DNA of 64,000 nt, from positions 45,345 to 109,344 of the forward strand of contig CAMATZ010000014.1 in NCBI GenBank assembly GCA_945861275.1, written 5' to 3'. This DNA comes from Bordetella parapertussis. Its GTDB lineage: Bacteria; Pseudomonadota; Gammaproteobacteria; Burkholderiales; SG8-41. The translations under genes and the position numbers were made by a program. This document shows positions 37,705 to 47,234 of the stretch, piece after piece. Position 1 is the first letter of the stretch. Every line of letters starts with the position of its first letter. Below the pieces are notes generated by a model that worked only from the letters and a program-made list of their open reading frames with translations, did not search any database and was not told the DNA's origin.

Positions 37705-39222
37705 TCAGGGGTTGCGTGTTTCGCCGCCGGCGTGATGATGGCTGGTGGCCGCCACGTGATGCGTGTGACTCGCGGCATGCGCATGCGCGGCATGTATTGC
37801 GGGCGGCGGCGCAGGGTGGCTCACCACCTGTGGCAGCAAAGAACCCGCGGCCATAGCCGCGCCGGCCGCCACGAATCCCACCAGCTGCGGTAGCCATACC
37901 TCGTTATCGGTGCCGAAGAACTCCAGCAGGAGCCAGGTGAAAAATCCCGCCGCGATGCCCGCAAGCGCGCCCTGCGTGGTGGCACGCTTCCAGTAAAGGC
38001 CGAGGAACAGCGGCCAGAACGCCGACACCAGCGTGATCTTGTAGGCGTTCTCCACCATCTTGAAAATGCTGGCGGTGGAATTGAGCGCGAACACCAGCAC
38101 GATGCAGGCAAAACACACCAACACTATGCGCATGGTACGCAGGAACACGCGATCCGTCATATGCGGATAGGCGTTACGGATAATGTTTTCCGAGAACGCC
38201 ACCGACGGCGCCAGCAGCGTGGCGCTCGAACAGCTCATGATGGCCGACAGCAACGCGCCGAAAAACACCACCTGCGCAATCAGCGGCGTGTGTTGCAGGA
38301 TCAGCGTGGGTAATATCAATTGCGAATCCTTGCTGAGCAGCTCAGTAAATACCCTGGGGTCCACCAGCGTTGCCGCATAGGCGAGGAACATCGGCACAAA
38401 GGCGAACACGAAATAAATCGAGCCGCCGAGCACCGAGCCACGCACCGCGGTTTTTTCATCCTTGGCCGAGGTGATGCGCTGGAACACATCCTGTTGCGGA
38501 ATCGAGCCCAGCATCATGGTGATCCACGCGCCGATAAAGGGTATCCACGCCGTCATTTTCGCTTCGGGGAAGAACTCGAGCTTGCCGGCGGCGTGCGCAT
38601 GCGCTACCACGGTGCCCACACCCCCGGTCATGCCGGCAATCACATAGCCGATGTAAAGCATGCCGCCCATGATCACCGTCATTTGCACAAAATCGAGTAT
38701 CGCCACCGACATCATGCCGCCGAAGGTGGTGTAGGTGAGCACAATGGCCGCACCGATGATCATGCCCAGCGGCTGGCTGATGGCGCCGCCAGTGACCACA
38801 AAAAACACCAGCCCCAGCGCCTTGATCTGCGCCGCTACCCAGCCCAGATACGAAGTCACAATGGCCAGCGTACACAGCACTTCAACGGTGCGGTTGTAGC
38901 GCAAGCGGTAATAATCGCCGATGGTAAGCAGGTTCATGCGATAGAGTTTGCGCGCGAAAAACAGGCCGGCGAAGATCAGGCACAGGCTCGAGCCGAACGG
39001 ATCGGCCACCACCCCGCGCAGTCCGTCCTTGACGAAGGTGGCGGAAATGCCGAGCACCGTCTCCGCGCCAAACCAGGTGGCGAACACGGTCGCCATGACT
39101 ATCGGCAACGGCAAATTGCGGCCCGCCACGGCAAAGTCTTTTGAGTTATGCACGCGCGTGGCGGCGATCAATCCGATGGCGAGCGAAATCAGCAGGTAGA
39201 TCACTACAAACCAGATCAACAT
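37705..39222 (-). CDS. Sodium:solute symporter family protein with His-rich tail
   Basis: 505 residues with about 12-13 membrane helices; SSS features include LPIVMATVFATWFGAETVLGISATFV, GVVADPFGSSLCLIFAGLFFARKLYR and the sodium-site region GALLSAIMSCSSATLLAPSV. Imports a small solute with Na+; the substrate cannot be told. The last ~35 residues are unusual: His/Ala-rich with HAAHAHAASHTHH and TSHHHAGG, resembling a metal-binding tail. Lies downstream of ubiB on the same strand and upstream of a small membrane gene. Confidence 0.88.
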   Translation of the reverse strand: MLIWFVVIYLLISLAIGLIAATRVHNSKDFAVAGRNLPLPIVMATVFATWFGAETVLGISATFVKDGLRGVVADPFGSSLCLIFAGLFFARKLYRMNLLTIGDYYRLRYNRTVEVLCTLAIVTSYLGWVAAQIKALGLVFFVVTGGAISQPLGMIIGAAIVLTYTTFGGMMSVAILDFVQMTVIMGGMLYIGYVIAGMTGGVGTVVAHAHAAGKLEFFPEAKMTAWIPFIGAWITMMLGSIPQQDVFQRITSAKDEKTAVRGSVLGGSIYFVFAFVPMFLAYAATLVDPRVFTELLSKDSQLILPTLILQHTPLIAQVVFFGALLSAIMSCSSATLLAPSVAFSENIIRNAYPHMTDRVFLRTMRIVLVCFACIVLVFALNSTASIFKMVENAYKITLVSAFWPLFLGLYWKRATTQGALAGIAAGFFTWLLLEFFGTDNEVWLPQLVGFVAAGAAMAAGSLLPQVVSHPAPPPAIHAAHAHAASHTHHVAATSHHHAGGETRNP

Positions 39223-39258
39223 GGACGCCTCCCGGCACTCAACGCAGGAATTATAAAG

Positions 39259-40776
39259 CTAGCGCAGCCAGAACAGGAATGCGGTCAATGCCGCGCTGAG
39301 GGCAAACAGCGTGGTGACCAGCGCCAGCGTACTGCGCAACCGTTGCTGTTCCAATTCCAGCAGTGCAACCTGCTTTTGCAGCGGCGCGACACGGTCTTCG
39401 CTGAGGACGCGGTGTAGGAGTCGCGGCAGCTGGGGAATCGTAGCGGCCCACAAGGGCGCCTCTTCCTGCACCTGCCGCAGCAGCGCGCGCCAGCCGACTT
39501 GTTCCGACATCCAGCGTTCCAGAAACGGCTTTGCGGTGGCCCACAGATCGAGGTCGGGATCGAGATCGCGGCCCAGCCCTTCAATATTCAACAGCGTTTT
39601 TTGCAGCAGCACCAGTTGCGGCTGGACCTGCATGTTGAAGCGGCGCGAGGTCTGAAATAAACGCAGCAGCAGCTTGCCAAACGAAATGTCCTTGAGTGGC
39701 TTGTCGAATATCGGCTCGCACACGGCGCGTATCGCGGTTTCGAATGCTTCGACACTGGTATCGGGCGGCGTCCAGCCCGATTCGATATGCGCCAGCGCCA
39801 CGCGCCGGTAGTCACGGCGGAAAAAGGCCAGAAAGTTTCGCGCCAGATAATGCTTGTCGGTGGGTGTCAGCATGCCCATGATGCCAAAGTCGAGCGCGAT
39901 GTACTGGCCGGCCGGGGTGACGAAAATATTGCCGGGATGCATGTCGGCGTGAAAAAAACCGTCGCGGAATACCTGGGTGAAAAATATTTCCACGCCCGCG
40001 CGCGCGAGCTTCGCGATATCGACACCCTGCGCACGCAGTGCATCCACCTGCGATACCGGCGTGCCGCGCATGCGCTGCATGACCATCACTTCGGTGGCGC
40101 AGTATTCCCAGTAAATCTCGGGCACCGCCAGCAGCGGCGAGCCGGCAAAATTGCGGCGTAACTGGCTGGCGTTGGCGGCCTCACGCATCAGATCCAGCTC
40201 GTCGTCGAGATGGCGGCCGAATTGCGCCACCACTTCGTGCGGCTTGAGCCGTTTGCCGTCGTCCCACAGCCACTCCATCAACGACGCGGCGGCATCGAGC
40301 AGTTCGACATCGTTGCGTATGACTTTGGCGATGCCGGGGCGCAGTATTTTGACTGCTGCTTCGCGGCCGTCGTGCAGTTGGGCCAGATGCACCTGCGCGA
40401 CCGAGGCGCTGGCGTGCGCTGTGCGGTCGAAGCTGCGGAAACTATCGTTAAGCGGCCGGCCCAGCGCACGTTCGATCACGGCTACCGCTTCAGCGCCGGG
40501 AAACGGCGGCACCTGATCCTGCAGTTTGGCGAGTTCATCGGCAATGTCTTCCGGCAGCAGGTCGCGCCGCGTGGAAAGTATCTGGCCGAATTTGACGAAA
40601 ATCGGCCCCAGTGTTTCCAACGCACGCCGCAGCCGCACCGCACGCGGCGCGGAAAGATTTCGCCAGAACATCACCACGCGCAGGGCACTGTGCAGCCCGC
40701 TCACGCGGTGGTGGCCACGCAGAAATTCGTCGAGGCCGAAGCGCAGAGCGACGGTGATTATGGTTAGCAGGCGCAT
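39259..40776 (-). CDS. ubiB: Ubiquinone biosynthesis kinase-like protein UbiB
   Basis: 505 residues of the ABC1/ADCK family: [30 protein letters not shown] (KxGQ motif, ~residue 60), [16 protein letters not shown] (Ala-rich loop), [12 protein letters not shown] and ALDFGIMG as catalytic and metal motifs, and two C-terminal membrane helices. UbiB acts in coenzyme Q assembly or lipid handling at the inner membrane. Follows ubiJ with a heptad element between. Confidence 0.95.
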   Translation of the reverse strand: MRLLTIITVALRFGLDEFLRGHHRVSGLHSALRVVMFWRNLSAPRAVRLRRALETLGPIFVKFGQILSTRRDLLPEDIADELAKLQDQVPPFPGAEAVAVIERALGRPLNDSFRSFDRTAHASASVAQVHLAQLHDGREAAVKILRPGIAKVIRNDVELLDAAASLMEWLWDDGKRLKPHEVVAQFGRHLDDELDLMREAANASQLRRNFAGSPLLAVPEIYWEYCATEVMVMQRMRGTPVSQVDALRAQGVDIAKLARAGVEIFFTQVFRDGFFHADMHPGNIFVTPAGQYIALDFGIMGMLTPTDKHYLARNFLAFFRRDYRRVALAHIESGWTPPDTSVEAFETAIRAVCEPIFDKPLKDISFGKLLLRLFQTSRRFNMQVQPQLVLLQKTLLNIEGLGRDLDPDLDLWATAKPFLERWMSEQVGWRALLRQVQEEAPLWAATIPQLPRLLHRVLSEDRVAPLQKQVALLELEQQRLRSTLALVTTLFALSAALTAFLFWLR

Positions 40777-40785
40777 GTTAACTGC

Positions 40786-40877
40786 TGTGAAGAGTGAAGG
40801 GTGAAGAGTGGGTAAAGAAGCGTAGGGGAAAATGGGGTGCGCCTTTACCCTTCACTCTTCACTCTTCCCCCTTCACG
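40786..40877. repeat. Inverted heptad element overlapping the 3' end of ubiJ
   Basis: Left arm GTGAAGA, GTGAAGG, GTGAAGA, GTGGG (40787-40811); core with AATGGGGTGCGCC (40830-40842, related to core type II); right arm TTTACCC, TTCACTC, TTCACTC, TTCCCCC, TTCAC (40843-40876). The right arm, read on the minus strand, encodes the last residues and stop of ubiJ. Confidence 0.85.
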
Positions 40878-41435
40878 TTGTTCTATGCGCTTCTCCACCC
40901 GCGCCAAATCATCACGCAGCGCATCCACTTCGCGGTTGAATTGCTCGATCTGCGCACGGCCGGCGATCAGCGGCTGTTCTTCGGTCCAGTACTCGGTGAA
41001 GGCGCGCGCCAGATTGTCCGCGCCCTGGCGGCCCCAGCTATCCAGCTTGCGCGCGGCTTCAGCCATGCGGTGCGCGGCGATGTCGCCGAACACGCGGCTC
41101 AAGTCCTCTTCCATGTCCCAGCGCAAGTTGCGCGCGACGTGATTCAGCGCCGCCGCCAGTTGCGGATCCCCTTCCACCCTGATGTCGTTCCACGCGCTTG
41201 CATCGCGGGCGGCAAGCCGCAGCATAAGGCCCGGCGTCAGCCCTATCGTCACCTGGGGCGTGCTGTGCGCGACGGCGGCCGCAACCTCGCCGGCATCGGT
41301 AATGCCGAGCAACAGGGTCAGTGGAAAACACTCCACGCAGACGATTTTTCCGGCGTAGGGTTGCAGCCGTCGCAGGGCCCAACTGTTTTGCTGCAACAGC
41401 CGGTTGAGGGGCGCGAGATAGAGTGGCGGTATCAA
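40845..41435 (-). CDS. ubiJ: Ubiquinone biosynthesis accessory factor UbiJ (SCP2 domain)
   Basis: About 196 residues from TTG 41435 ([29 protein letters not shown]). An SCP2-like lipid-binding domain covers most of the chain, with [33 protein letters not shown] and a C-terminal coiled coil ([23 protein letters not shown]). UbiJ organises the aerobic ubiquinone synthesis complex. The frame stays open to 41534, but that reads through a terminator. The final ~10 residues ([10 protein letters not shown]) are coded by a heptad repeat. Confidence 0.85.
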   Translation of the reverse strand: MIPPLYLAPLNRLLQQNSWALRRLQPYAGKIVCVECFPLTLLLGITDAGEVAAAVAHSTPQVTIGLTPGLMLRLAARDASAWNDIRVEGDPQLAAALNHVARNLRWDMEEDLSRVFGDIAAHRMAEAARKLDSWGRQGADNLARAFTEYWTEEQPLIAGRAQIEQFNREVDALRDDLARVEKRIEQREGGRVKSEG

Positions 41436-41441
41436 AAAGTT

Positions 41442-41470
41442 AAAAAAACGCCCGGACTCGCCGGGCGTTT
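41442..41470 (-). terminator. Bidirectional intrinsic terminator between tim44-like gene and ubiJ
   Basis: CGCCCGG (41449-41455), five-base loop, CCGGGCG (41461-41467). On the minus strand seven T follow (41448-41442); on the plus strand four T follow. It ends the tim44-like transcript 30 bases after its stop and lies only six bases before the likely ubiJ start. Confidence 0.85.
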
Positions 41471-41496
41471 TGTCTAAGTAAAGCAGTGTTACGTTA

Positions 41497-42411
41497 TCAA
41501 GCCTGCTGTATGCCCGAAACTCTCCAGCCTGCACGACCGCTGATGGGTTTTTCGAGGTGCCAGATTTCGTTGAGGTTGCTCAGCACGCCGTTCTCGCGGA
41601 TTTGGCCGGTGAAGCGCACGCTGACCACATAAAGGTCGCTCTCGGTGACCACATCCAGCACTTCGGATTGCAGACCGACCGACTCGGTTTTCTGTTGCGC
41701 GCCCCAGGCGGATTTCATTTCCGCTTCGAGTTCGCGATACAGTTCCGGCGTCAGGAAATCACGCAAGGTCGAGGCGTCACCGGCATCGTTTGCCGCCTGC
41801 AGGCGCTCGAAATTGAGTTTGGCCTGACGCTCGAACTCAGCCACGTTAAAGTCAGCAGGCCAGCGGCTGGCGGGCGTGGCATTCATCGCTGTTGGCGCGC
41901 CACCTACCGTGGCGGCAAGCGAACCGGGCGCAGCAGCATTGCCGGTGAATTGCGCAGGTTGTTGTTGCGCCTGCGGCAGCGGCGCAGCGCTGTGATTAGG
42001 CGTGTTCGCGCCCGCATAACCCAACGGCCGTTGCGGTTCGGACTTGTTTCGCGTAAGCATGCGGTAGATGAAATAGCCCACGCCCAGCAGCAGCACGATC
42101 ATCATGATGCCGCCCAGCATGCTGCCCAACGCGCCGCCCATGCCCATGCTGCTCAGCAGCGAGGCGATACCGATACCTGCAGCGAGTCCGGCCAAAGGTC
42201 CGAGAAAGCGGCTCATGCCTGAAGGCGCCGCTGCGGGTGGTGTCGGTGCTGCCTGTGCGGGTGCGGTTTTTTGCGCGGGCGCCGATGAATTGCTGGTGCT
42301 GCTGCTCTGGCGGCCGGAGCTTCTGCCACCGCCTACGCGTGCCGCCTCAGTGTCCACCGCAACCATCGTGAAACCAAAAAAGACCGCCAAGATGCTAAGT
42401 AACTTAGTCAT
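41497..42411 (-). CDS. Tim44/TIM44-like domain protein, exported or membrane-anchored
   Basis: 304 residues. N-terminal signal or anchor (MTKLLSILAVFFGFTMVAVDTEA), a Ser/Gly/Arg then Ala/Pro-rich stretch, two closely spaced hydrophobic segments (~residues 75-125: LAGLAAGIGIASLLSSM, IMMIVLLLGVGYFIYRML), a low-complexity linker, and a C-terminal Tim44-like domain (~175-304: FERLQAANDAGDASTLRDFLTPELYRELEAEM). Role unknown. ATG 42411 follows GGAGG at good spacing. It has its own promoter and terminator within the ubi block. Confidence 0.85.
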   Translation of the reverse strand: MTKLLSILAVFFGFTMVAVDTEAARVGGGRSSGRQSSSTSNSSAPAQKTAPAQAAPTPPAAAPSGMSRFLGPLAGLAAGIGIASLLSSMGMGGALGSMLGGIMMIVLLLGVGYFIYRMLTRNKSEPQRPLGYAGANTPNHSAAPLPQAQQQPAQFTGNAAAPGSLAATVGGAPTAMNATPASRWPADFNVAEFERQAKLNFERLQAANDAGDASTLRDFLTPELYRELEAEMKSAWGAQQKTESVGLQSEVLDVVTESDLYVVSVRFTGQIRENGVLSNLNEIWHLEKPISGRAGWRVSGIQQA

Positions 42412-42490
42412 TATTTTCCTCCGTTCAAAGTTAACCAAAAGCGCCTGTAAATCCATGCTGAGTGGTTTGGAATTCCAACGCTGCGGCTGC

Positions 42491-42518
42491 ATTATAGAGC
42501 GTACCTAATGCCGCGCAA
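42491..42518 (-). promoter_or_regulatory. Sigma-70 promoter of the tim44-like gene
   Basis: On the minus strand TTGCGC (42518-42513), 16-base spacer, then a perfect TATAAT (42496-42491). Eighty bases before ATG 42411. Confidence 0.65.
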
Positions 42519-42557
42519 CGAGGAATAAAACATTCAATTAAATCAATGAGTTATAGT

Positions 42558-43292
42558 TTACAATTTGTAGCCACGATGCAGCGCAACCACGCCCGCGGCA
42601 AGATTAAAATACTCGACACGCTCCAGGCCCGCCTGCAGCATCATTTGTTTGAGCGTTTCCTGATCGGGATGCATGCGTATCGATTCGGCCAGGTAGCGGT
42701 AGCTCGCGGCGTCCTTGGCGATGACTTCGCCCATCTTCGGCAATACGTTAAACGAATACGCCTGGTACGCGCCCTGCAGCGGTTTCCACACGCGGCTGAA
42801 TTCGAGCACCAGCAAGCGCCCGCCCGGACGCAGCACCCGAAACATCTCGGCCAACGCTGCGTCCTTATGCGTCATGTTGCGCAGGCCAAAGGCGACGCTC
42901 ACGCAGTCAAAGCGATTCGACGCGAACGGCAGTTTTTCGGCGTCGCATTGCACCGCGGGCGCCAACACGCCATCGTCGAGCAAGCGGTCACGCCCGATGC
43001 CGAGCATAGCCGCGTTAATGTCGGTGAGCACCACCGCGCCGGCGGGGCCAACACGTTTGGCGAAGGCGCGCGCGAGATCCGCGGTGCCGCCGGCGACATC
43101 CAGCACCTGCTCGCCCGCGCGCACATAACTTTGATCGATGGTGAAACGTTTCCACCAGCGGTGCAGCCCCGCCGACATGAGATCGTTCATCATGTCGTAG
43201 CGCTGTGCCACTGAGGTGAATACGCCTTCGACCTTGCGCGCTTTTTCAGCCTCGGCGACTTGCTGGTAGCCGAAGTCGGTGGTTTTGTTCAT
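42558..43292 (-). CDS. ubiE: Ubiquinone/menaquinone C-methyltransferase UbiE
   Basis: 244 residues: [44 protein letters not shown], the SAM motif [17 protein letters not shown] (~residue 64), and [18 protein letters not shown]. Methylates the demethylquinone ring. Starts at ATG 43292. The DUF971 gene is upstream across a heptad element. Confidence 0.96.
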   Translation of the reverse strand: MNKTTDFGYQQVAEAEKARKVEGVFTSVAQRYDMMNDLMSAGLHRWWKRFTIDQSYVRAGEQVLDVAGGTADLARAFAKRVGPAGAVVLTDINAAMLGIGRDRLLDDGVLAPAVQCDAEKLPFASNRFDCVSVAFGLRNMTHKDAALAEMFRVLRPGGRLLVLEFSRVWKPLQGAYQAYSFNVLPKMGEVIAKDAASYRYLAESIRMHPDQETLKQMMLQAGLERVEYFNLAAGVVALHRGYKL

Positions 43293-43304
43293 GATCTGTT
43301 ATAC

Positions 43305-43400
43305 GTGAAGGGTGAAGGGTGAAGGGTGAAAGATGCACTGCGCAGAGTGGACTTTACTTTTCACTCTTCACTCTTCACTCTTCACTCTTCACTCTTCACT
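43305..43400. repeat. Inverted heptad element, core type I, between DUF971 gene and ubiE
   Basis: Left arm GTGAAGG, GTGAAGG, GTGAAGG, GTGAAAG (43305-43332); core related to that at 21841 but in inverse orientation (GATGCACTGCGCAGAGTGG then ACTTTAC); right arm five TTCACTC units in a row (43359-43400). Confidence 0.9.
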
Positions 43401-43758
43401 ATCTTTCAGCCCCCGCCGCTTCAAGCCGCTGCAAATACCGCGCCCACAATTCCTCCTGCTGGATGCCGTAGTCATAGAGGATGTCCCACGAGTAGATGCC
43501 GGTATTGTGTCCATCGGAAAATGCCAACTGGACAGCGTAGTTGCCGACCGGTTCAACCGCTTTGATTTCAACATTTTTCTTGCCCGTTTGCAGGATTTCC
43601 TGCCCCGGACCGTGGCCGCGCACTTCAGCAGACGGAGAATACACGCGCAGAAATTCACTCGACAGGCGAAAGGATTTGCCGTCGTCGAAGGTGAGTTCGA
43701 GCAGGCGCGACACTTGATGCAGCTTGATCTCGGTGGGCAGCGGCGCGTTTTTGCTCAT
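43399..43758 (-). CDS. DUF971 (gamma-butyrobetaine hydroxylase-like N-domain) protein
   Basis: 119 residues from MSKNAPLPTEIKLHQVSRLLELTF; the DUF971 core has LSSEFLRVYSPSAEVRGHG, VEIKAVEPVGNYAVQLAFSDGHNTGIYSWDILYDYG. This small domain often lies next to ubiE in betaproteobacteria; it may aid iron-sulfur or metal handling, but that is not established. ATG 43767 is an alternative start. The TAG stop touches a heptad repeat. Confidence 0.9.
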   Translation of the reverse strand: MSKNAPLPTEIKLHQVSRLLELTFDDGKSFRLSSEFLRVYSPSAEVRGHGPGQEILQTGKKNVEIKAVEPVGNYAVQLAFSDGHNTGIYSWDILYDYGIQQEELWARYLQRLEAAGAER

Positions 43759-43839
43759 TCCAGTCATGACGGCAACAAATCCATGAAAAGCGGGTGGCGC
43801 ATCATAACCGATGCCGCCGCGCGGCGCAGCCAGGCCGCG

Positions 43840-45447
43840 TCAGGTGATAATCACCATACAACGATCAAAATCAGCGCCGCGGTCAATCACGCTGGTGAGT
43901 TTTGCCACGCGTTTATTGTCAGACTTGGCGCCGCCGTAAATTTCGATGATGCGCCCGCTCTGAAACCAGCCCGTCGGCAAAATAATCGACAGCGGCGCGG
44001 CGAGCAGTTTGATTTCGGGTAGCAGTAGCGCGGGCTCCTGTTCCTGGCGGTTGGCTACGTTGAAATTCGCCGGGCGTGCTTTGATCGTTTGCGGCACGCC
44101 GGGAAACAGCCGCACGCCGCACAAAGTTTCGTTGCGGCTATCGACTTTGAGCCACTGCACTATGCCGAGCCGGTAGACGGCGCCGCGGCGTATGCCCAGC
44201 AACTGGTTGTGGGACAAGCGCATCACCCCGCTGGGGTCGCGCAGCATGCACATGAAGCCGCTGTTGCTGTGATTGAGAATTTGCCACGCCTCGGTTTTTT
44301 TGACCGCAGCTTGTTTCGCGGTGCTCGACAGGCGCATGGAAAAACCGAGATTGTCGAGTTCCCATTTGTCGAGTGCATTGATTTCGATTTCCTGCCGGGT
44401 GCGGTCATCGCCGCCCACCAGCTTGAAAGCATCGGGGATGCCAAAACATACCTCGGCAGGATCGGCAGCGGCGGCGCGGTGTACCTCGGTGCGCAGCGTG
44501 CCGGCGCGGCACCACTGCAAATACAGCAGCATAATCAGGTTTTCACAAGCAGGCTGACGCGCGTCATCACCCAGCCCCAGTTGGCCCGGCGTCTGCCCTT
44601 GCTTTAACAGATTGATGGTTTGACTCAGCAATTTGGATAGCGGCTCCAGATCAAGATAACGTGCCGTAGGCGCAGCCGCAACGTGAGCCGCCAAACCCGG
44701 CGCTTCATCTTTGGCGAAATCCACCGCCAGCGGCGGGATGGATGAGGGCGGCAGCGGCTGGCGCGACAATTCCACCAGCGAACCCCATTTTTCCAGCCAG
44801 CGCCGCAAAAACGCCATCTGCCGCACTGACAGTGCGAACGGATTGGCGAGATTTGCCATCAGCCCCTGCACGTAGGCTTCAGCGCAACTCGCATCGGCGT
44901 CGTGCCCGGCGAAAGTATCCTGCACGCGCAGGCGTGAGAGTCCGTGCTCTTCGGCACAAGCGAACAATTCGTGAAAGCCGTGCCAGCTGGCGGCGTCCGG
45001 CTCGCGATAGACGTGATAGTGTTCAAACAGAGCGAGTGCCGCGGTGCGCAAACAGCGCAGTGTCAGCAGCGCGGCGTGCGGCGCCAGCGCAACATCACCC
45101 GCGCGATAGGCATCGAGGCAAACGCGATAGGCCGCACCGTAGGCGCGCCACAATCCCATGACACAATCCCACGCTTTGGCATCGGCTTGATCCAGCGGCA
45201 GCGGTTTGCCGATGTAGCGCTTGGCCAATTCAGCCTGCGCAAATAGCACGGTTTCCTTGAGCGCTTCGAGTATTTTCAGCCGCTCCAGCGTGGGCAGTTG
45301 GGCAACCGTCAGCGCCGCGATCTGATCCGACAACAGTTGCTGTGCGTGTTGCACATTGGTGATCGGCAACGTGGTTATCCAGCGCGCGCAGCTTGCGCTA
45401 TCGGTAAATTGCAGCGCGGGCGTGCGGGTGGGCGTCTGGATACTCAT
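43840..45447 (-). CDS. Large hypothetical protein with possible PilZ-like C-terminal domain
   Basis: 535 residues, soluble. N-terminal two thirds are helical and Ala/Leu-rich (ALTVAQLPTLERLKILEALKETVLFAQAELAKRYIG). The C-terminal ~180 residues are beta-rich with NHSNSGFMCML (compare the N/DxSxxG of PilZ), LGIVQWLKVDSRNETLCGVRLFPGVPQTIKAR, suggesting a c-di-GMP-binding PilZ-like fold; the usual RxxxR is not certain. ATG 45447 has AGGAG at good spacing. Monocistronic by its neighbours. Functional call is inference. Confidence 0.7.
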   Translation of the reverse strand: MSIQTPTRTPALQFTDSASCARWITTLPITNVQHAQQLLSDQIAALTVAQLPTLERLKILEALKETVLFAQAELAKRYIGKPLPLDQADAKAWDCVMGLWRAYGAAYRVCLDAYRAGDVALAPHAALLTLRCLRTAALALFEHYHVYREPDAASWHGFHELFACAEEHGLSRLRVQDTFAGHDADASCAEAYVQGLMANLANPFALSVRQMAFLRRWLEKWGSLVELSRQPLPPSSIPPLAVDFAKDEAPGLAAHVAAAPTARYLDLEPLSKLLSQTINLLKQGQTPGQLGLGDDARQPACENLIMLLYLQWCRAGTLRTEVHRAAAADPAEVCFGIPDAFKLVGGDDRTRQEIEINALDKWELDNLGFSMRLSSTAKQAAVKKTEAWQILNHSNSGFMCMLRDPSGVMRLSHNQLLGIRRGAVYRLGIVQWLKVDSRNETLCGVRLFPGVPQTIKARPANFNVANRQEQEPALLLPEIKLLAAPLSIILPTGWFQSGRIIEIYGGAKSDNKRVAKLTSVIDRGADFDRCMVIIT

Positions 45448-45621
45448 AGGGCACTCCTGAATTGCGAAACGACACATTTCTGCGGCAGAGACAGACTAGC
45501 CTAAAGGGACATGCATCTCTCTGGCAATGCAGCAAATCACACTTTAGCGGGAATATTCGGTGAAAAACACTACTATTTTTCCCAGAAAAGGTAATGTTTG
45601 GAGCACGCCCCGATCCGCTGT

Positions 45622-46041
45622 TCACGGTTGCAGTCGCAACAGGCGCTTGGCGAGACCTGCGCTTAAGCGCTGCGGCAGACCGGCCGCGTCTCGTGCAAAC
45701 ACCTGACGCTGGGGCGCGCTCCAGATTACTTGCGGAAAATGCGGATCGTCGCGAAAGCGCGCGATCACATGCCAATGCACATGCGGTGTGAAATTGCCCA
45801 GGCTGGCGAGATTAATTTTAGCGGGCTGTAACAACTCGCGCAGCAGCGATTCCACGGTGAAAACCACGCGCATGCAGTGCGCGCGGCTGGTGTCGTCAAG
45901 ATCGGACATTTCCGCGACGTGTACGTTCCATATCACGCGGCAATAGCCGACGTAGCCTGGTTCCTCGACGTAAACCACCCGCAAGCTGGTGTCTTGCCAC
46001 AGCAGTTGTCCGCCGCGGGTATCGCACAATTCACATGACAT
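45622..46041 (-). CDS. HIT-family (histidine triad) protein
   Basis: 139 residues starting MSCELCDTRGG. The histidine triad is HVHWHVIARF (~residue 97), preceded by LASLGNFTPH; an alternative ATG at 46059 adds six residues. HIT proteins hydrolyse nucleotide phosphoramidates or dinucleoside polyphosphates. The longer open frame to 46350 reads the upstream membrane-protein gene in another frame and is not real. Confidence 0.87.
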   Translation of the reverse strand: MSCELCDTRGGQLLWQDTSLRVVYVEEPGYVGYCRVIWNVHVAEMSDLDDTSRAHCMRVVFTVESLLRELLQPAKINLASLGNFTPHVHWHVIARFRDDPHFPQVIWSAPQRQVFARDAAGLPQRLSAGLAKRLLRLQP

Positions 46042-46073
46042 AATATCTTTTAAAATCATAAAGTTATGATCAT

Positions 46074-46469
46074 TCACATTAGAAAAACAGCGATCACTCC
46101 ATAACGCGCAAATTTGCCGGCAGCGATATACAGCGCCGACCACCATGGATTCAAACGCAGCCAGCCCGCGGCCACGCATAAAGGATCGCCGATGATCGGC
46201 ACCCACGACAGCAGCAAAACCGGCGCACCGTAACGTTGCACCGTAGCCAAGCCCTTCAACGCGGTCGTTTGCGGAATAACGCGCCCGATTAAATACGAGG
46301 ATAGCCCGCCCAGCGTATTGCCGAGTGTGGCGACCGCCAGTGCCACCCACACCTGAGCGGGATGCAATTTCAGCACGCCAAATAGTACGGCTTCTGATCC
46401 GCCGGGCAGCAGCGTTGCAGCAAGAAAACTGCTGACAAACAGGGTCCAGAGACTGGCGGATTCGCTCAT
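46074..46469 (-). CDS. yqaA: YqaA-family membrane protein (VTT/DedA-like)
   Basis: 131 residues with four membrane segments: LFVSSFLAATLLPGGSEAVLF, VALAVATLGNTLGGLSSYLIGR, APVLLLSWVPIIGDPLCVAAGWLRL and a C-terminal helix. The G[ST]EAV and F/WVPIIGDPL motifs are those of the YqaA branch of the SNARE-associated (VTT) family. Lies just upstream of the HIT gene, likely one transcript. Confidence 0.85.
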   Translation of the reverse strand: MSESASLWTLFVSSFLAATLLPGGSEAVLFGVLKLHPAQVWVALAVATLGNTLGGLSSYLIGRVIPQTTALKGLATVQRYGAPVLLLSWVPIIGDPLCVAAGWLRLNPWWSALYIAAGKFARYGVIAVFLM

Positions 46470-46599
46470 CGCGGGTATTTTACGTGGCTGCGGCATCGAC
46501 CAGCGCGGATTGACCGTGCCAGACCGATTCCGGGATAATCGCCCGCAGCGCCGAAGCTACCCGCACTATCACGCGTGACCTGCGCCATTTCCGAATTTC

Positions 46600-47142
46600 A
46601 TGAACCAACCACAACACACGCTGATCAGCGAAGACTATCGCCGCATGCAGCAAGAGCTGCACAAGAACCCGAATTACGGGGTGGCGTCGGTTGAGTATGC
46701 GCCGCTGGTAGCACAGGTAATGGATGCGGTGGGCGCCACGGAGTTGCTGGATTACGGCGCGGGCAAAGGCCGGCTCGGCGCTACTCTCAGAGAGCACGCG
46801 CAACGGCCGCTGACGATACACCACTATGACCCGGCGATTCCTGAATGGAGCGCGCCCGCGCAAGCGTGCCGTTTTGTGGCCTGCATCGACGTGCTGGAGC
46901 ATATCGAGCCGCAGTTGATCGACAATGTGTTGGATGATTTGCAGCGTGTCACGCTAGGGGTCGGTGTGTTTACCGTGCATACCGGCGCGGCGGCGAAAGT
47001 GCTCTCGGACGGGCGCAATGCGCATCTGATTCAGCAACCGGCAAGCTGGTGGCTGCCGAAGTTTCTGGCGCGCTTTGAACTGGTGCAGTTCAGTCGCATG
47101 CCGCAGGGATTTTGGGTGTCGGTTGAACACCGCTCCCCTTGA
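46600..47142 (+). CDS. Class I SAM-dependent methyltransferase-like protein
   Basis: 180 residues; YGVASVEYAPLVAQVMDAVGATELLDYGAGKGRLGATL has the SAM motif DYGAGKGR (~residue 48), and CIDVLEHIEPQLIDNVLDDLQRV is the post-II acidic motif. The C-terminal GFWVSVEHRSP is short. Substrate unknown. Divergent from yqaA across about 130 bases. Confidence 0.8.
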   Translation: MNQPQHTLISEDYRRMQQELHKNPNYGVASVEYAPLVAQVMDAVGATELLDYGAGKGRLGATLREHAQRPLTIHHYDPAIPEWSAPAQACRFVACIDVLEHIEPQLIDNVLDDLQRVTLGVGVFTVHTGAAAKVLSDGRNAHLIQQPASWWLPKFLARFELVQFSRMPQGFWVSVEHRSP

Positions 47143-47234
47143 AACCGGGCAAGGCATTTGCGCTTGCAGCAGCGGATTAAACGCGTTGGCCACCGAGCAG
47201 TTTTTTAGATTTTTTGACAATAGAAAGTAAAACC

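Noticed and set aside
41436..41534. N-terminal extension of ubiJ to 41534
   Set aside because: It would translate through a strong terminator and adds residues unlike the family.
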